From assembly GCA_020060485.1 (NCBI GenBank), contig JAGVAB010000160.1, positions 1-57,001 of the forward strand: a stretch of 57,001 bases of DNA, in the 5' to 3' direction. A model generated the notes under the pieces. That model saw only the letters and a program-made list of their open reading frames with translations. It did not search any database and was not told the DNA's origin. Below, piece by piece: positions 10,739 to 19,475 of the stretch (positions are counted from its first letter, which is position 1; the number at the start of each line of letters is the position of its first letter). The position numbers and the translations under genes were made by a program. Origin of the DNA: Anaerolineales bacterium. Its GTDB lineage: Bacteria > Chloroflexota > Anaerolineae > Anaerolineales > Anaerolineaceae.

Positions 10739-11995
10739 GTGGAATACGTGTCTGAAAGTTCTGGAGAAAAGGAAAAGAGGACAGCCTCACCCGCTTGGGG
10801 AAGTTCCGTCAAGCTGGTCATAGGAGCGTCGTTTGCGATCATCATCGCCGGATTGATGATTGCTTTTCACAATATCATTGGCCCTTTGCTGTTGGCATTC
10901 GTGCTGGTGTATATGTTTTATCCGCTTGCCAATTCACTGCACAAGAAATTCAACATACCCTGGCGGCTGGCGGTTGTTCTGGTTTATCTGGGTATATTGA
11001 TCGTGTTGGCCGGGTTGCTGGCCTGGGGCGGGTTAGCCATCTTTGAGCAGTCACAAAGCCTGTTCCATTTTCTGGAAAAGCAGGTGGAAACCTTGCCGGA
11101 TGTGTTGTCTGATCTGGGCAGTGAGGATTATTCCATTGGCCCGTTTGCGCTCGATTTCCAGCAATTTGATGAGCAAGCAGAGCAGCTTTTGAAGGACGCG
11201 GTGAATTCGTTGACTTCGCTGATTTCTTCTGCCGGCACATTGGCAGGGACAATCGCTGCAGGTGCAGCTAATCTTATCGCCAAAGCCGTTCTGGTCTTAC
11301 TGGTTTCCTTCTTCATCCTTGCCGAATCGAACGGGGTTGCTTCGCAGATTGTGGATTTGAACATTCCCCGCTATCAATCGGATATTCTACGGATGGGCAA
11401 GGAGTTGACCATTATTTGGAACGCATTCTTGCGCGGCCAGTTAACTGTCATCCTGACCACCATTGTGCTGTATACGATCGTGTTGAGCATTCTGGGAATG
11501 CCATACGCCTTTGGATTGGCTGTTGTGGCTGGGCTGGCCCATTTTTTGCCTTATATTGGTCCCAGCATCCTGTGGGTGCTGTTGTTTCTGGTATCCATTT
11601 TTCAAACCACTCCAGCCTGGGGTTTGACACCTGTTGTATATACTGTGATTGTGCTGGCGATCGGCATGACGCTGGATGTCATGGTTGATCAATTGGTCAC
11701 GCCCAAATTAATGGGTCATGCGTTGCATATCCATCCGGCGGCTTTGGTGGTGGGATATCTGGTAGGGGCGAGCCTGCTGGGTTTCATCGGGGTGATGCTG
11801 GCCGCACCAGTATTGGCCACCGTGAAATTGTTCGCCGGGTATGCTTTACGAAAGACCTTTGACCTTGATCCCTGGCCTGAACAGGTGGAAGTCCATCAGG
11901 ATGATCGCGTGCAAACGGAAAAGCTACAGGCTGGATTTGCACAAATTCGGGAGCAGGTCAAGAATTTCTTTGATAGAAAGGATCATCATGTTTGA
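10739..11995 (+). CDS. AI-2E family permease (first of a tandem pair)
   Basis: A 418-residue polytopic membrane protein of the AI-2E family (TqsA/PerM/YdiK type), whose members export varied small solutes or ions. Typical marks are the paired N-terminal membrane helices around PLLLAFVLVYMFYPL, a central extracytoplasmic amphipathic region, and the conserved C-terminal block with LGMPYAFGLAVVAGLAHFLPYIGP and TPKLMGHALHIHP. The GTG at 10739 is chosen because AAAAGGA lies 7 bases upstream; an in-frame ATG at 10700 has no ribosome-binding site. Its stop overlaps the next gene by 8 bases. The substrate cannot be told from sequence. Confidence 0.88.
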   Translation: MEYVSESSGEKEKRTASPAWGSSVKLVIGASFAIIIAGLMIAFHNIIGPLLLAFVLVYMFYPLANSLHKKFNIPWRLAVVLVYLGILIVLAGLLAWGGLAIFEQSQSLFHFLEKQVETLPDVLSDLGSEDYSIGPFALDFQQFDEQAEQLLKDAVNSLTSLISSAGTLAGTIAAGAANLIAKAVLVLLVSFFILAESNGVASQIVDLNIPRYQSDILRMGKELTIIWNAFLRGQLTVILTTIVLYTIVLSILGMPYAFGLAVVAGLAHFLPYIGPSILWVLLFLVSIFQTTPAWGLTPVVYTVIVLAIGMTLDVMVDQLVTPKLMGHALHIHPAALVVGYLVGASLLGFIGVMLAAPVLATVKLFAGYALRKTFDLDPWPEQVEVHQDDRVQTEKLQAGFAQIREQVKNFFDRKDHHV

Positions 11996-13286
11996 ATCAC
12001 TTCCTGAAAAGGACCATTCCATGCTGCCGACTGACGACACGCCAAGATGGGGTGCACCGACCAAGGCTTTGGTTGGTTTTATCTTCTTGAGCCTGACAGC
12101 GTTCTTTTTGATCCGTTTCAGCCATGTGGTTGGACCGTTGTTGCTGGCGTTTCTGCTGACATATTTGCTCTATCCGGTGGTGAAGTGGTTGAACCAAAAG
12201 GCCAGACTGCCCTGGGGGATGGCAGTGGCGGTGGTGCTTCTGGTGGTGGTATTGGTGTTGCTTGGTCTGCTCACCTGGAGCGGGATCACCCTGGTAGATC
12301 AATCCAAGGGGTTGATCATTTTCCTGCAAAGTATGCTGTTCAGATTGCCAGGTTATCTGGATGATTTGAATGATCAGGTGCTGGTGCTGGGTCCGCTGGA
12401 GTATTCGCTGAGTAACCTGGATCTGAATCTGGATAACCTCGGCAGGCAGCTTGTTTCGTCCATCCAGCCCTTGTTTTCCCAAATGGGTTCGATTTTAACC
12501 AGCATTGCCGGTGGAGCAGCTTCTGTGATTGGGTCACTGGTACTGGTGGTGATGGTGACCTATTTTCTTCTTCTGGAAAATAAAGGCCGCCCATATCGGA
12601 TAATGGATTTGGAACTGCCCGGTTATGAAAATGATATTGAAAACATGGGGCTGGAGCTGCAACGCATCTGGAATGGCTTTTTGCGGGGTCAGCTTACCAT
12701 GGTAGGCATTACGATCATCATCTATTCGATCCTGTTAAGCGTTCTGGGGGTGCGGTTTATGCTTGGTCTGGCGGTCATGGCTGGGCTGGCGCGCTTTGTC
12801 CCCTGGCTCGGCACATCGATCACATGGCTGGTATACTTCTTTGTGGCCTTGTTGCAAGGCTCTACCATTCTTGGTTTATCGCCTCTGCCGTATGCTCTGC
12901 TGGTAGTCGGTGTGGCGCTCTTAATGGACCCGGTGATCGATTCACTGATCACGCCCAAGATCATGGGCAGTGCTTTGCAGGTACACCCTGCCTTGCTGCT
13001 GGTTGGGGTTTTTGTCGGAACTACGTGGATGGGCTTCATCGGCCTTTTGCTGGCCGGGCCGACTATGGCCACCTTGAAGCTGCTTGCGACCTATGCACTA
13101 CGCAAATCATTTGACCTTGACCCATGGGAAGGTCTGGACAAAAGCCGTATTGCCAACCAGGCTTCCTTTTTTGATCATACGGCTAAAGGCTGGCGAGATA
13201 CCAAGAACTGGATTCGAAAAGTTGGGCATCGGTTGCACAACTGGTTTAAGAGCGATCAATCCGAACAAGAAGAAAAGGATGGATAA
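11988..13286 (+). CDS. AI-2E family permease (second of the pair)
   Basis: A 432-residue paralogue of the preceding gene with the same layout: HVVGPLLLAFLLTYLLYPVV near the N-terminus, LGVRFMLGLAVMAGLARFVPWLG and TPKIMGSALQVHPALLLVG in the C-terminal half. The ATG at 11988 overlaps the upstream stop by 8 bases and has AAAGGA in front; the open frame extends 49 codons further but inside the upstream gene. The two proteins are alike along their length yet clearly diverged, so the duplication is old; they may form a heteromer. A charged C-terminal cytoplasmic tail (about 40 residues) ends in EQEEKDG. Confidence 0.88.
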   Translation: MFESLPEKDHSMLPTDDTPRWGAPTKALVGFIFLSLTAFFLIRFSHVVGPLLLAFLLTYLLYPVVKWLNQKARLPWGMAVAVVLLVVVLVLLGLLTWSGITLVDQSKGLIIFLQSMLFRLPGYLDDLNDQVLVLGPLEYSLSNLDLNLDNLGRQLVSSIQPLFSQMGSILTSIAGGAASVIGSLVLVVMVTYFLLLENKGRPYRIMDLELPGYENDIENMGLELQRIWNGFLRGQLTMVGITIIIYSILLSVLGVRFMLGLAVMAGLARFVPWLGTSITWLVYFFVALLQGSTILGLSPLPYALLVVGVALLMDPVIDSLITPKIMGSALQVHPALLLVGVFVGTTWMGFIGLLLAGPTMATLKLLATYALRKSFDLDPWEGLDKSRIANQASFFDHTAKGWRDTKNWIRKVGHRLHNWFKSDQSEQEEKDG

Positions 13287-13288
13287 AA

Positions 13289-13588
13289 ATGGCAAAAGAA
13301 CCTGAACCCAAAACCGAGGTATTGGCCGAAACTGAACAATTTCTGGCCTGGAAGGCTGATGAACCGGATGAAGAAATGACCTATCATCTGGAATTGAATA
13401 ATGTAACCGTCCATTTTTTTCAGGAGGAATGGGAAGAATTCCTGACCCTGGTCAGCGATGCTGAGGAGACTGAAGAAGACCCGGATCTGATCTATGATCT
13501 GGAATTCAGTAACCTGGTTATCCATTTCACTGCTGAAGAATGGAGCGAATTTCTTGAGTTGGTGCAGCTCTTGCCGAAAGGAAAGTGA
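13289..13588 (+). CDS. Small acidic protein with an internal 25-residue duplication
   Basis: A 99-residue protein that I do not recognise. It contains two similar segments 37 residues apart: residues 31-55 (TYHLELNNVTVHF, EEWEEFLTLV) and 68-92 (IYDLEFSNLVIHF, EEWSEFLELV). Each half alternates a beta-like stretch with an acidic amphipathic helix. No signal peptide or membrane segment, so cytosolic. It starts 2 bases after the second permease stop and so is translated with the pair; a role as a cytoplasmic partner is a reasonable inference. The nucleotide sequences of the two halves have diverged, which excludes a recent duplication. Confidence 0.8.
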   Translation: MAKEPEPKTEVLAETEQFLAWKADEPDEEMTYHLELNNVTVHFFQEEWEEFLTLVSDAEETEEDPDLIYDLEFSNLVIHFTAEEWSEFLELVQLLPKGK

Positions 13589-13636
13589 TCTGGATTGCGC
13601 TTGCCTTGAACGGATAAGTGCCCCTGGGTCTGATTT

Positions 13637-14620
13637 GTGAAACGCATGATTAAAAATGCTCAAAAGCTGGCACAAGTGTTCTTCTGCCTGTGCCTGATTA
13701 GTATATTGGCTGCCTGCAATGGTCAGCAGGATGGATCGTCCCTGCTGACAGAAGAGCAGCCTCAACTTCAGCAAACCCTGACCCAGACACCGAATCCGGA
13801 ACACTCCAATTCTTTGCAGGCCTCGCCGCAGGCTTTGAGCAGCGGTGATCTGATCTGTGACCGGGCCGCACCTGGCCGGCCGATCGATGTAACGGTGCCG
13901 GATGAAAGCACTTTCAGGCCGGGAGATGTATTCACCAAAACCTGGCGGCTGGTCAATGCCGGTGATTGCACCTGGACAGAGAATTATGCTATTGTGTGGT
14001 TCTCCGGGGAACCGCTGGGCTCTGCCCGCATCCAGTTCCTGGATTCGCCGGTAAGGCCGGGTGAAAGTGTTGATCTTTCTGTCGAATTGACTGCCCCTTC
14101 CCAGATTGGCACCTATCAAAGCAACTGGAAATTGCGGAATACAGATGGCCAGCTTTTTGGCCTTGGGCCGCAGGGGGATGCGCCGATCTGGGTGCGTATT
14201 CATGTATCCAGCGGAGCGACCGCCACACCTTCTCCCTTGCCAACCAGAACGCCCACGCCGCTGGTCTATCAACAGGGCGAATTTGAACTGCAAGCGGATA
14301 TCCGGCTGGATTTTGACAGCGGCGGTTTGGATACCGGCGAGACGGATGATGTGATCATCAGCTTTGAAAACGAGGCGGTTAAACTGACGCCTCTGGATGG
14401 GACGCTGGTGGGATTGACTCCGTCAGATATAGTGCCGGGACAGACAGATTGCAAGGCAAGGCCATTATCTTCAGAAGCGGTGACCATTCCCGATCTGTCC
14501 CGCAGGGCATATATTTGTTACCAGAGTAATCAGGGTTTGCCAGGGTATTTGTGGTTGGGCATGAATGAAAGCGGGACAACAGGCCTGAAAGCAGGTTTTA
14601 TGACCTGGTTTGTGCCCTGA
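13637..14620 (+). CDS. Lipoprotein with NBR1-type Ig-like domain and extra C-terminal domain
   Basis: A secreted protein of 327 residues, unknown function. GTG start at 13637 (an ATG three codons later is equally possible; no clear ribosome-binding site for either). Signal peptide with lipobox ILAAC. NBR1 Ig-like domain at about residues 80-190: DESTFRPGDVF, TWRLVNAGDCTW, SPVRPGESVDL and TDGQLFGLG. A Thr/Pro linker follows, then a C-terminal module of about 120 residues (from about 210) that I do not recognise. Same domain class as the lipoprotein at 2408. Confidence 0.78.
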   Translation: MKRMIKNAQKLAQVFFCLCLISILAACNGQQDGSSLLTEEQPQLQQTLTQTPNPEHSNSLQASPQALSSGDLICDRAAPGRPIDVTVPDESTFRPGDVFTKTWRLVNAGDCTWTENYAIVWFSGEPLGSARIQFLDSPVRPGESVDLSVELTAPSQIGTYQSNWKLRNTDGQLFGLGPQGDAPIWVRIHVSSGATATPSPLPTRTPTPLVYQQGEFELQADIRLDFDSGGLDTGETDDVIISFENEAVKLTPLDGTLVGLTPSDIVPGQTDCKARPLSSEAVTIPDLSRRAYICYQSNQGLPGYLWLGMNESGTTGLKAGFMTWFVP

Positions 14621-14671
14621 TAAACGATATGAATTGTCAATAAAGACATCATTGAACAGGAGAGTTATACG

Positions 14672-15733
14672 ATGAATTTGGATCAACATGAGATGTTTGT
14701 CCGCCTGGATGTCAGTGATATGTATGCAGCCATTGATGGATTGCCGCAGCAACTGGAGGTTGCCTGGCAGACGGGCATGCAGCAACCTTTGCCGGTCATG
14801 AGAGGATTGAAGTATGTTGTAGTAGCTGGAATGGGCGGATCTGCGATTGGCAGCGACCTGCTGGCCGGATATCTGGAAGGCTTGGGCAGCCTGCCGATGG
14901 TGGTGCATCGTGATTATGATCTGCCAGCCTGGGCCAAAGGATCCGAGACACTGGTGATTGCCTCTTCCCATTCAGGAAATACCGAGGAGACTCTTTCAGC
15001 TTTTTCGCGTGCGGTTGAAAATGGCTGCCAGGTTGTGGCGGTAAGCCGCGGTGGAAAGCTGGCTGAGGCTGCCCAAAAGGCAGGCGTGACCTGGTGGAGT
15101 TTTGAGCATGAGGGGCAACCGCGGGCAGCAGTCGGGTTCTCATTCGGCCTGTTGCTGGCCTTGATGGCGCGGCTGGGTTTTGTGGCAGACCCGGAGCAAG
15201 AACTGGCAAGGACGGTGGCGGCCATGAAAGCCCAGCAGGTTCAACTGCGGGCCGAGGTTGCCACGGCGCAAAACCCGGCCAAGCAAATGGCTGCTGATCT
15301 GGCCGGACATTGGGTTTCGGTCTTTGCCAGCGGCATGCTGAATGCGGTCGCCAGGCGCTGGAAGGGCCAGATCAGTGAGGTGGCCAAAGCCTGGGCGCAA
15401 TTTGAATTTCTGCCGGAAGCCGACCATAATACCCTGGCCGGTGTCTTTCATCCGCAGGGCGTTTTGCAGCAAGCGCGAATGGTCTTTCTGGAATCCGGTT
15501 CGGATCATGTACGCAATCAATTGCGCCTGAAGCTGACTCGCAAAGGCTTTGAAAACGTTGGTCTGCAAACGGCTGCCTACCAGGCGCAAGGCGACAGCCC
15601 GCTGGCGCATATGTGGACCACACTGCACTTTGGCGATTACCTGGCCTATTATCTGTCGATGCTGTATGAAGTGGATCCTACTCCAGTTGAGGCGATTGAA
15701 ACCCTGAAGAAAGATATGCTCAAGGGAGTGTAA
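14672..15733 (+). CDS. Bifunctional phosphoglucose/phosphomannose isomerase
   Basis: Interconverts fructose-6-phosphate with glucose-6-phosphate and mannose-6-phosphate; cytosolic. The 353-residue product has two SIS domains. The first carries VVVAGMGGSAIGSDLLAGYL and IASSHSGNTEETLS, the sugar-phosphate loop of the archaeal/Chloroflexota PGI-PMI family. The C-terminal half has the FLPEADHNTLAG segment with the catalytic-type E and H. GGAG is found 8 bases before the ATG. It would feed sugar-phosphate to surface polysaccharide synthesis. I assign the family with confidence; dual activity is inferred from family. Confidence 0.88.
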   Translation: MNLDQHEMFVRLDVSDMYAAIDGLPQQLEVAWQTGMQQPLPVMRGLKYVVVAGMGGSAIGSDLLAGYLEGLGSLPMVVHRDYDLPAWAKGSETLVIASSHSGNTEETLSAFSRAVENGCQVVAVSRGGKLAEAAQKAGVTWWSFEHEGQPRAAVGFSFGLLLALMARLGFVADPEQELARTVAAMKAQQVQLRAEVATAQNPAKQMAADLAGHWVSVFASGMLNAVARRWKGQISEVAKAWAQFEFLPEADHNTLAGVFHPQGVLQQARMVFLESGSDHVRNQLRLKLTRKGFENVGLQTAAYQAQGDSPLAHMWTTLHFGDYLAYYLSMLYEVDPTPVEAIETLKKDMLKGV

Positions 15734-15826
15734 GCTGCCTTCTGCTGGCACTTGGCGAGATGGTCTGGTTTTTGAAATTCGTGTAGATTAAACAACCTCA
15801 GTATACTGAAGCAGGAGACAACCACG

Positions 15827-16075
15827 ATGAAAGATGAAATCATCGCTGCATTGGAAAACAAAATCGTAACAGATCTTTTGAAACAGCCCGCGCGCAAGCT
15901 TGATCCGCAGGAGGCCTTGATCTCCTCCGGGTTGGTGGATTCGTTCAGCCTGGTCGACCTTTCCCTGTTCGTCGAGGATACCTGGGGGGTGGTCATTGAT
16001 GACACTGAGTTGAACGCTGATACCTTTGATACTCTGGCGCAATTGGCGGCGCTGGTCGAGGCACAACTGGCATAA
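15827..16075 (+). CDS. Stand-alone acyl/peptidyl carrier protein
   Basis: An 82-residue carrier protein with the phosphopantetheine site in GLVDSFSLVDL (Ser39 after Asp38), an acidic helix after it and typical four-helix length. It differs from housekeeping AcpP (usual DSL) by Phe after the Ser. GGAG precedes the start. The AMP-ligase gene begins 2 bases after its stop, so the two products almost certainly work together: the ligase activates an acid and loads it on the carrier. What takes the acyl group from the carrier is not visible in the window. Confidence 0.85.
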   Translation: MKDEIIAALENKIVTDLLKQPARKLDPQEALISSGLVDSFSLVDLSLFVEDTWGVVIDDTELNADTFDTLAQLAALVEAQLA

Positions 16076-16077
16076 CA

Positions 16078-17763
16078 ATGGAAACCTTCACCTCGACTTT
16101 GCTGCGTCACTTCACCCAGACCCCGGATCAAGTGGCCCTGACCCTGCTGCACAGCGGGGCAGAAGATCAAGCGGTGGATTATCGCAGTCTGGTCACGCAC
16201 AGCCTGCCTTTCTGTGCGGCCTTGCAACGGGCCGGCATCCAGCCCGGCGAGGTGGTGATCCTGATCCAGGAGCATGGCATGGATCTGGTGAGTGCCTATT
16301 TTGGGGTGATCCTGCATGGCGCAATTCCATCCATCATGCCTTTTCTGACAGAGAAACTGCTGCCTGAACGTTACCGCAGCGGTTTGACCTCGCTGATTGC
16401 CATTACCCAGCCGGCGGCCATCATCACCTATGCCGAGTTTGAGACAGAAGTGCGCACGGCATTGACAGAGGGTGATTCGGTGCGGGCGGTGCTGGTGACC
16501 GAGGAAGTGGCACAAAGCGGGGAAGGGGTTGAATTTGCTGCCTTGGGCGGCTTGCAGCGTGAACCGGATGATATCGTTCTGTTGCAGCATTCTTCCGGCA
16601 CAACTGGTTTGCAAAAAGGAGTTGCCCTTTCTCATCGGGCGGTGTTCAACCAGCTGGAAAGCTACCGGCTGGCCTTGCATGCCGGGCCGGATGACGTGGT
16701 AGTCAGTTGGCTGCCGTTGTATCATGATATGGGATTGATCGCCGGATTTTTGATGCCCATTTTGTGCGGCATGCCGTTGGTGTTGATGTCTCCCTTTGAC
16801 TGGGTGCGTGCGCCCTACCGGCTGATGCAGGCTGTCTCCAAATACCGGGGAACATTGAGCTGGCTGCCCAATTTTGCCTACAATTTTTGCGCCCAAAAGG
16901 TGCGTGACCGTCACATGGAAGGGGTTGATCTTTCCTCCTGGCGGGCAGTGATCAATTGCTCTGAACCCATGCGTTGGGAAAGCCACCAGGCATTTCTGGA
17001 GCGCTTTCAGCCGTTTGGCTTTCGGGAAGAAGCATTGGCTACGTGTTACGCCATGGCTGAAAACGTGTTTGCGGTCACCCAGGGCGGCATGGATGCACCG
17101 GTCGGGTTTGATGATATAGACCGCGAGACCTTCCAGGTGCAGCGCAAGGCTGCGCCGGCGGTGACTGGTCAGCCGTCATTACGCATGGTGTCTGCTGGCA
17201 AGCCGATCCGCAATGTGGAGGTGTGCATCCTCAATGAAAAAGGCGAGCAGCAGCCGGAACGTCAGGTGGGCGAGATTGCCCTGAAAAGCGACTGCATGTT
17301 GAGCGGGTATTTTCATCGCCAGGATGCCACCCAGCAGGCATTTGTGAATGGCTGGTTTTTGACCGGCGATTATGGCTACATGGTGGATGGGGAAGTGTAT
17401 GTCAGCGGGCGCAAGAAGGATATGATCATCGTGGGCGGCAAGAACATCTACCCTCAGGATATTGAGGAACTGGTCATGGAAGTACCGGGGGTGCATCCGG
17501 GGCGGGTGGTGGTGTTTGGACTCTTCAACGAGGAAGCCGGCACTGAAGACGTGGCTGTGGTGACCGAGGTGGATACCAATGACCCACAGGAAAAAGAAAA
17601 GATCGCCGAAATGGTGCGTCAGACCGTAGCCCGCGGTTCAGCTGTGGTGCTGCGCTATGTGCATCTGGTGGGCGCGCATTGGCTGGTCAAAACCAGCAGC
17701 GGCAAGATCGCCCGCTCTGCCAACCGTGAAAAGTTCCTGGATGAGATCAACGTCCAGGGATGA
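16078..17763 (+). CDS. AMP-dependent acyl ligase (loads the adjacent carrier protein)
   Basis: A 561-residue adenylate-forming enzyme. Visible motifs: the P-loop SSGTTGLQKG (from residue 172), WLPLYHDMGLI, the TGDYGYMVDGEVYVSGRKKDM region that carries the core Asp and hinge, and the C-terminal catalytic Lys in TSSGKIARS (K543). The LYHDMGL run and a long C-terminal domain resemble fatty-acyl-AMP ligases. It likely transfers an acyl-AMP to the carrier encoded just upstream; the acid is unknown. A bidirectional terminator follows. Confidence 0.85.
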   Translation: METFTSTLLRHFTQTPDQVALTLLHSGAEDQAVDYRSLVTHSLPFCAALQRAGIQPGEVVILIQEHGMDLVSAYFGVILHGAIPSIMPFLTEKLLPERYRSGLTSLIAITQPAAIITYAEFETEVRTALTEGDSVRAVLVTEEVAQSGEGVEFAALGGLQREPDDIVLLQHSSGTTGLQKGVALSHRAVFNQLESYRLALHAGPDDVVVSWLPLYHDMGLIAGFLMPILCGMPLVLMSPFDWVRAPYRLMQAVSKYRGTLSWLPNFAYNFCAQKVRDRHMEGVDLSSWRAVINCSEPMRWESHQAFLERFQPFGFREEALATCYAMAENVFAVTQGGMDAPVGFDDIDRETFQVQRKAAPAVTGQPSLRMVSAGKPIRNVEVCILNEKGEQQPERQVGEIALKSDCMLSGYFHRQDATQQAFVNGWFLTGDYGYMVDGEVYVSGRKKDMIIVGGKNIYPQDIEELVMEVPGVHPGRVVVFGLFNEEAGTEDVAVVTEVDTNDPQEKEKIAEMVRQTVARGSAVVLRYVHLVGAHWLVKTSSGKIARSANREKFLDEINVQG

Positions 17764-17786
17764 GAGTCTTATCTTTGCAGGAATAG

Positions 17787-17820
17787 AAAACGGCAGCGAT
17801 TTCGTATCCGCTGCCGTTTT
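17787..17820. terminator. Bidirectional Rho-independent terminator
   Basis: A 12-bp stem (17787-17798 with 17809-17820) bearing four A on one side and four T on the other, loop of 10. It lies between convergent genes and can serve both. Confidence 0.8.
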
Positions 17821-17838
17821 GTTTCTTTGCGGTCCACA

Positions 17839-18678
17839 TCAGCCAAAGAGCACGGTGGCCAGTTCCTGGCGATAGTAGCGCGTCTGGGGGTTCTGTTCAC
17901 CCATCAACTCAAGCAGGCTGAGGATCACCAGGCGGGCTTGTTCATTCTGGTAGTGACGCTGCTGGCGCAGCACATCCAGCAGCCCGTCCAGCGAGGCGGG
18001 CAGATTGCCGCTGGCAGCCAGGCGGATGCTGTTGTGAAAGATGGCATCCAGGTCGCTTTCGTTGGGCAACCTGTTATTTTTGTAGGCGGTCAGCGTCTGG
18101 GCATAAGGAAGCAGGGTCTTGGCCTGTTGAAATTGCCGGCTGGGCGGGAAATTCTCCAGAATATAATGAGCTTCTTGCGGTTTGCCTTTTGCCAGAATAG
18201 CCTTGGCCAGCCCCAGCAGGCTTTCGGTCTGGTCGGGATTGAGGTTTAACAACTGGCGGTACATATCTTCTGCCTGGTCCCAGTCGTGCATATCGAGCAA
18301 ACTGTTGGCTTTTTCCAAAGCCAGGTTGGTGGTGCTGGGGCGGGCGATGCGCGCCATGAATTCACGAACGCGCTGCTCCGGCTGGTTCCCGGCAAACTCG
18401 GCCACCACCTCGCCCTGGCTGAAAGCCTTGACGGTGGGTACGCTGCGTACACCAAAGCGCAAAGCCAGGTTTTGATTGTGATCCACATCCACGCGCGCCA
18501 GACGAAAGGCACCGCCCGATTCAATCACCAGCCGTTCCAACAGATTGCCAAGCTGCTTGCCGGGTTGATGCCAATCCGCCCAGAACTCGACCAGAACAGG
18601 GATGTTCTGCGAGAAATTGATCACTTCGAATTCGAAATCCATTTCGGTAACGTCAATAATAAATTGAGAGGTCATCAT
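17839..18678 (-). CDS. Thioredoxin-fold TPR protein without active-site cysteines (CnoX/YbbN-like)
   Basis: A 279-residue cytosolic protein. N-terminal thioredoxin domain (about 5-110) with VLVEFWADW then HQPGKQL where thioredoxins have CGPCKQL: both cysteines are lost (His37, Gly40). The cis-Pro region SVPTVKAF is intact. A TPR-like helical domain follows (WDQAEDMYRQLLNLNPDQTESLLGLA and later). This architecture is that of CnoX/YbbN, a holdase chaperone acting with GroEL. Redox activity is not expected. Start at 18678 has GGAGG 6 bases upstream. Confidence 0.85.
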   Translation of the reverse strand: MMTSQFIIDVTEMDFEFEVINFSQNIPVLVEFWADWHQPGKQLGNLLERLVIESGGAFRLARVDVDHNQNLALRFGVRSVPTVKAFSQGEVVAEFAGNQPEQRVREFMARIARPSTTNLALEKANSLLDMHDWDQAEDMYRQLLNLNPDQTESLLGLAKAILAKGKPQEAHYILENFPPSRQFQQAKTLLPYAQTLTAYKNNRLPNESDLDAIFHNSIRLAASGNLPASLDGLLDVLRQQRHYQNEQARLVILSLLELMGEQNPQTRYYRQELATVLFG

Positions 18679-18848
18679 CGATATCCTCCACATGGTTGCA
18701 TCGGCTTTGTTCCCGATGTGTTGTACGCCACGGTAAACCAAGTGACGGGAAAATTCTCACGGATTGACTTTAAGACGTGTGCTGTTGACAATATTTTACC
18801 CGGAAGCTGTAAGAATCACATAAAATTTAGACAGCGCAGGAGCGGTGG

Positions 18849-19277
18849 TCATTCTTCGCCGTCTTCCGGCATGCTCATTCCGGGCTGGGTGAACTCGATC
18901 ACCTCTCCATGCAGGTCGATGATCACCCGGAAACCCATCATCCCCATATAGGCCCGGCCTTCTTCAGGAATACCGGTTTCGAGGATAACGTCCATTTGTT
19001 GGTCCATATTCTTGAGCTGGTTCTGAATGATGGCGCGAGTGAAGATATCGTCTTTACCCAGCATTTTGGCGGCTTGCTCTAAAAACAGGTCTTCATTTCC
19101 CTTGATCGAGTCGGTCATCTTCTCCAGTATCTGGCGGTCAACTTTTTCACTGGGAACATGGCGCAAAAAACCGGCATCATTTACCACGTAACAAGGTTCT
19201 TCACCAACATAGGCGGTCGTGACCAGTTGGTCATATTCGTCAAAGATCAATCCTTCAAACAATGGTTTTTTGGTCAT
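18849..19277 (-). CDS. Conserved-looking cytosolic protein of unknown function
   Basis: A 142-residue acidic protein without signal peptide or membrane segment. Not recognised. It begins MTKKPLFEGLIFDEYDQ and has an N-terminal beta-rich half (GEEPCYVVNDAGFLRHVPSE), a helical middle (DRQILEKMTDSIKGNEDLF) and a beta-like C-terminal stretch (FRVIIDLHGEVIEF). Good codon regularity and solo placement between two minus-strand genes suggest it is real. The gap 19278-19475 before the amidase shows nothing I can name. Confidence 0.65.
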   Translation of the reverse strand: MTKKPLFEGLIFDEYDQLVTTAYVGEEPCYVVNDAGFLRHVPSEKVDRQILEKMTDSIKGNEDLFLEQAAKMLGKDDIFTRAIIQNQLKNMDQQMDVILETGIPEEGRAYMGMMGFRVIIDLHGEVIEFTQPGMSMPEDGEE

Positions 19278-19475
19278 TTCAAGACTACTTTCGAACAGAT
19301 AATTTGGGTCGTTGGTTCTGATTATATTATGTAATTCTATGTGTTTTATCAGAAATTAATAGGAAGATTTGCTGCTTCCATGCGAGCTGGTGCGGGTTTT
19401 CAGCTGCAAACGTCATTCGGGAATATCTCACAAATCTTAAAGCAGCGAAGTGCAGCGGGGCACTTGGCCGGGATC

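Noticed and set aside
15649..16986. 445-codon open frame on the minus strand
   Set aside because: Antisense to the carrier protein and AMP-ligase genes, whose motifs are unmistakable.
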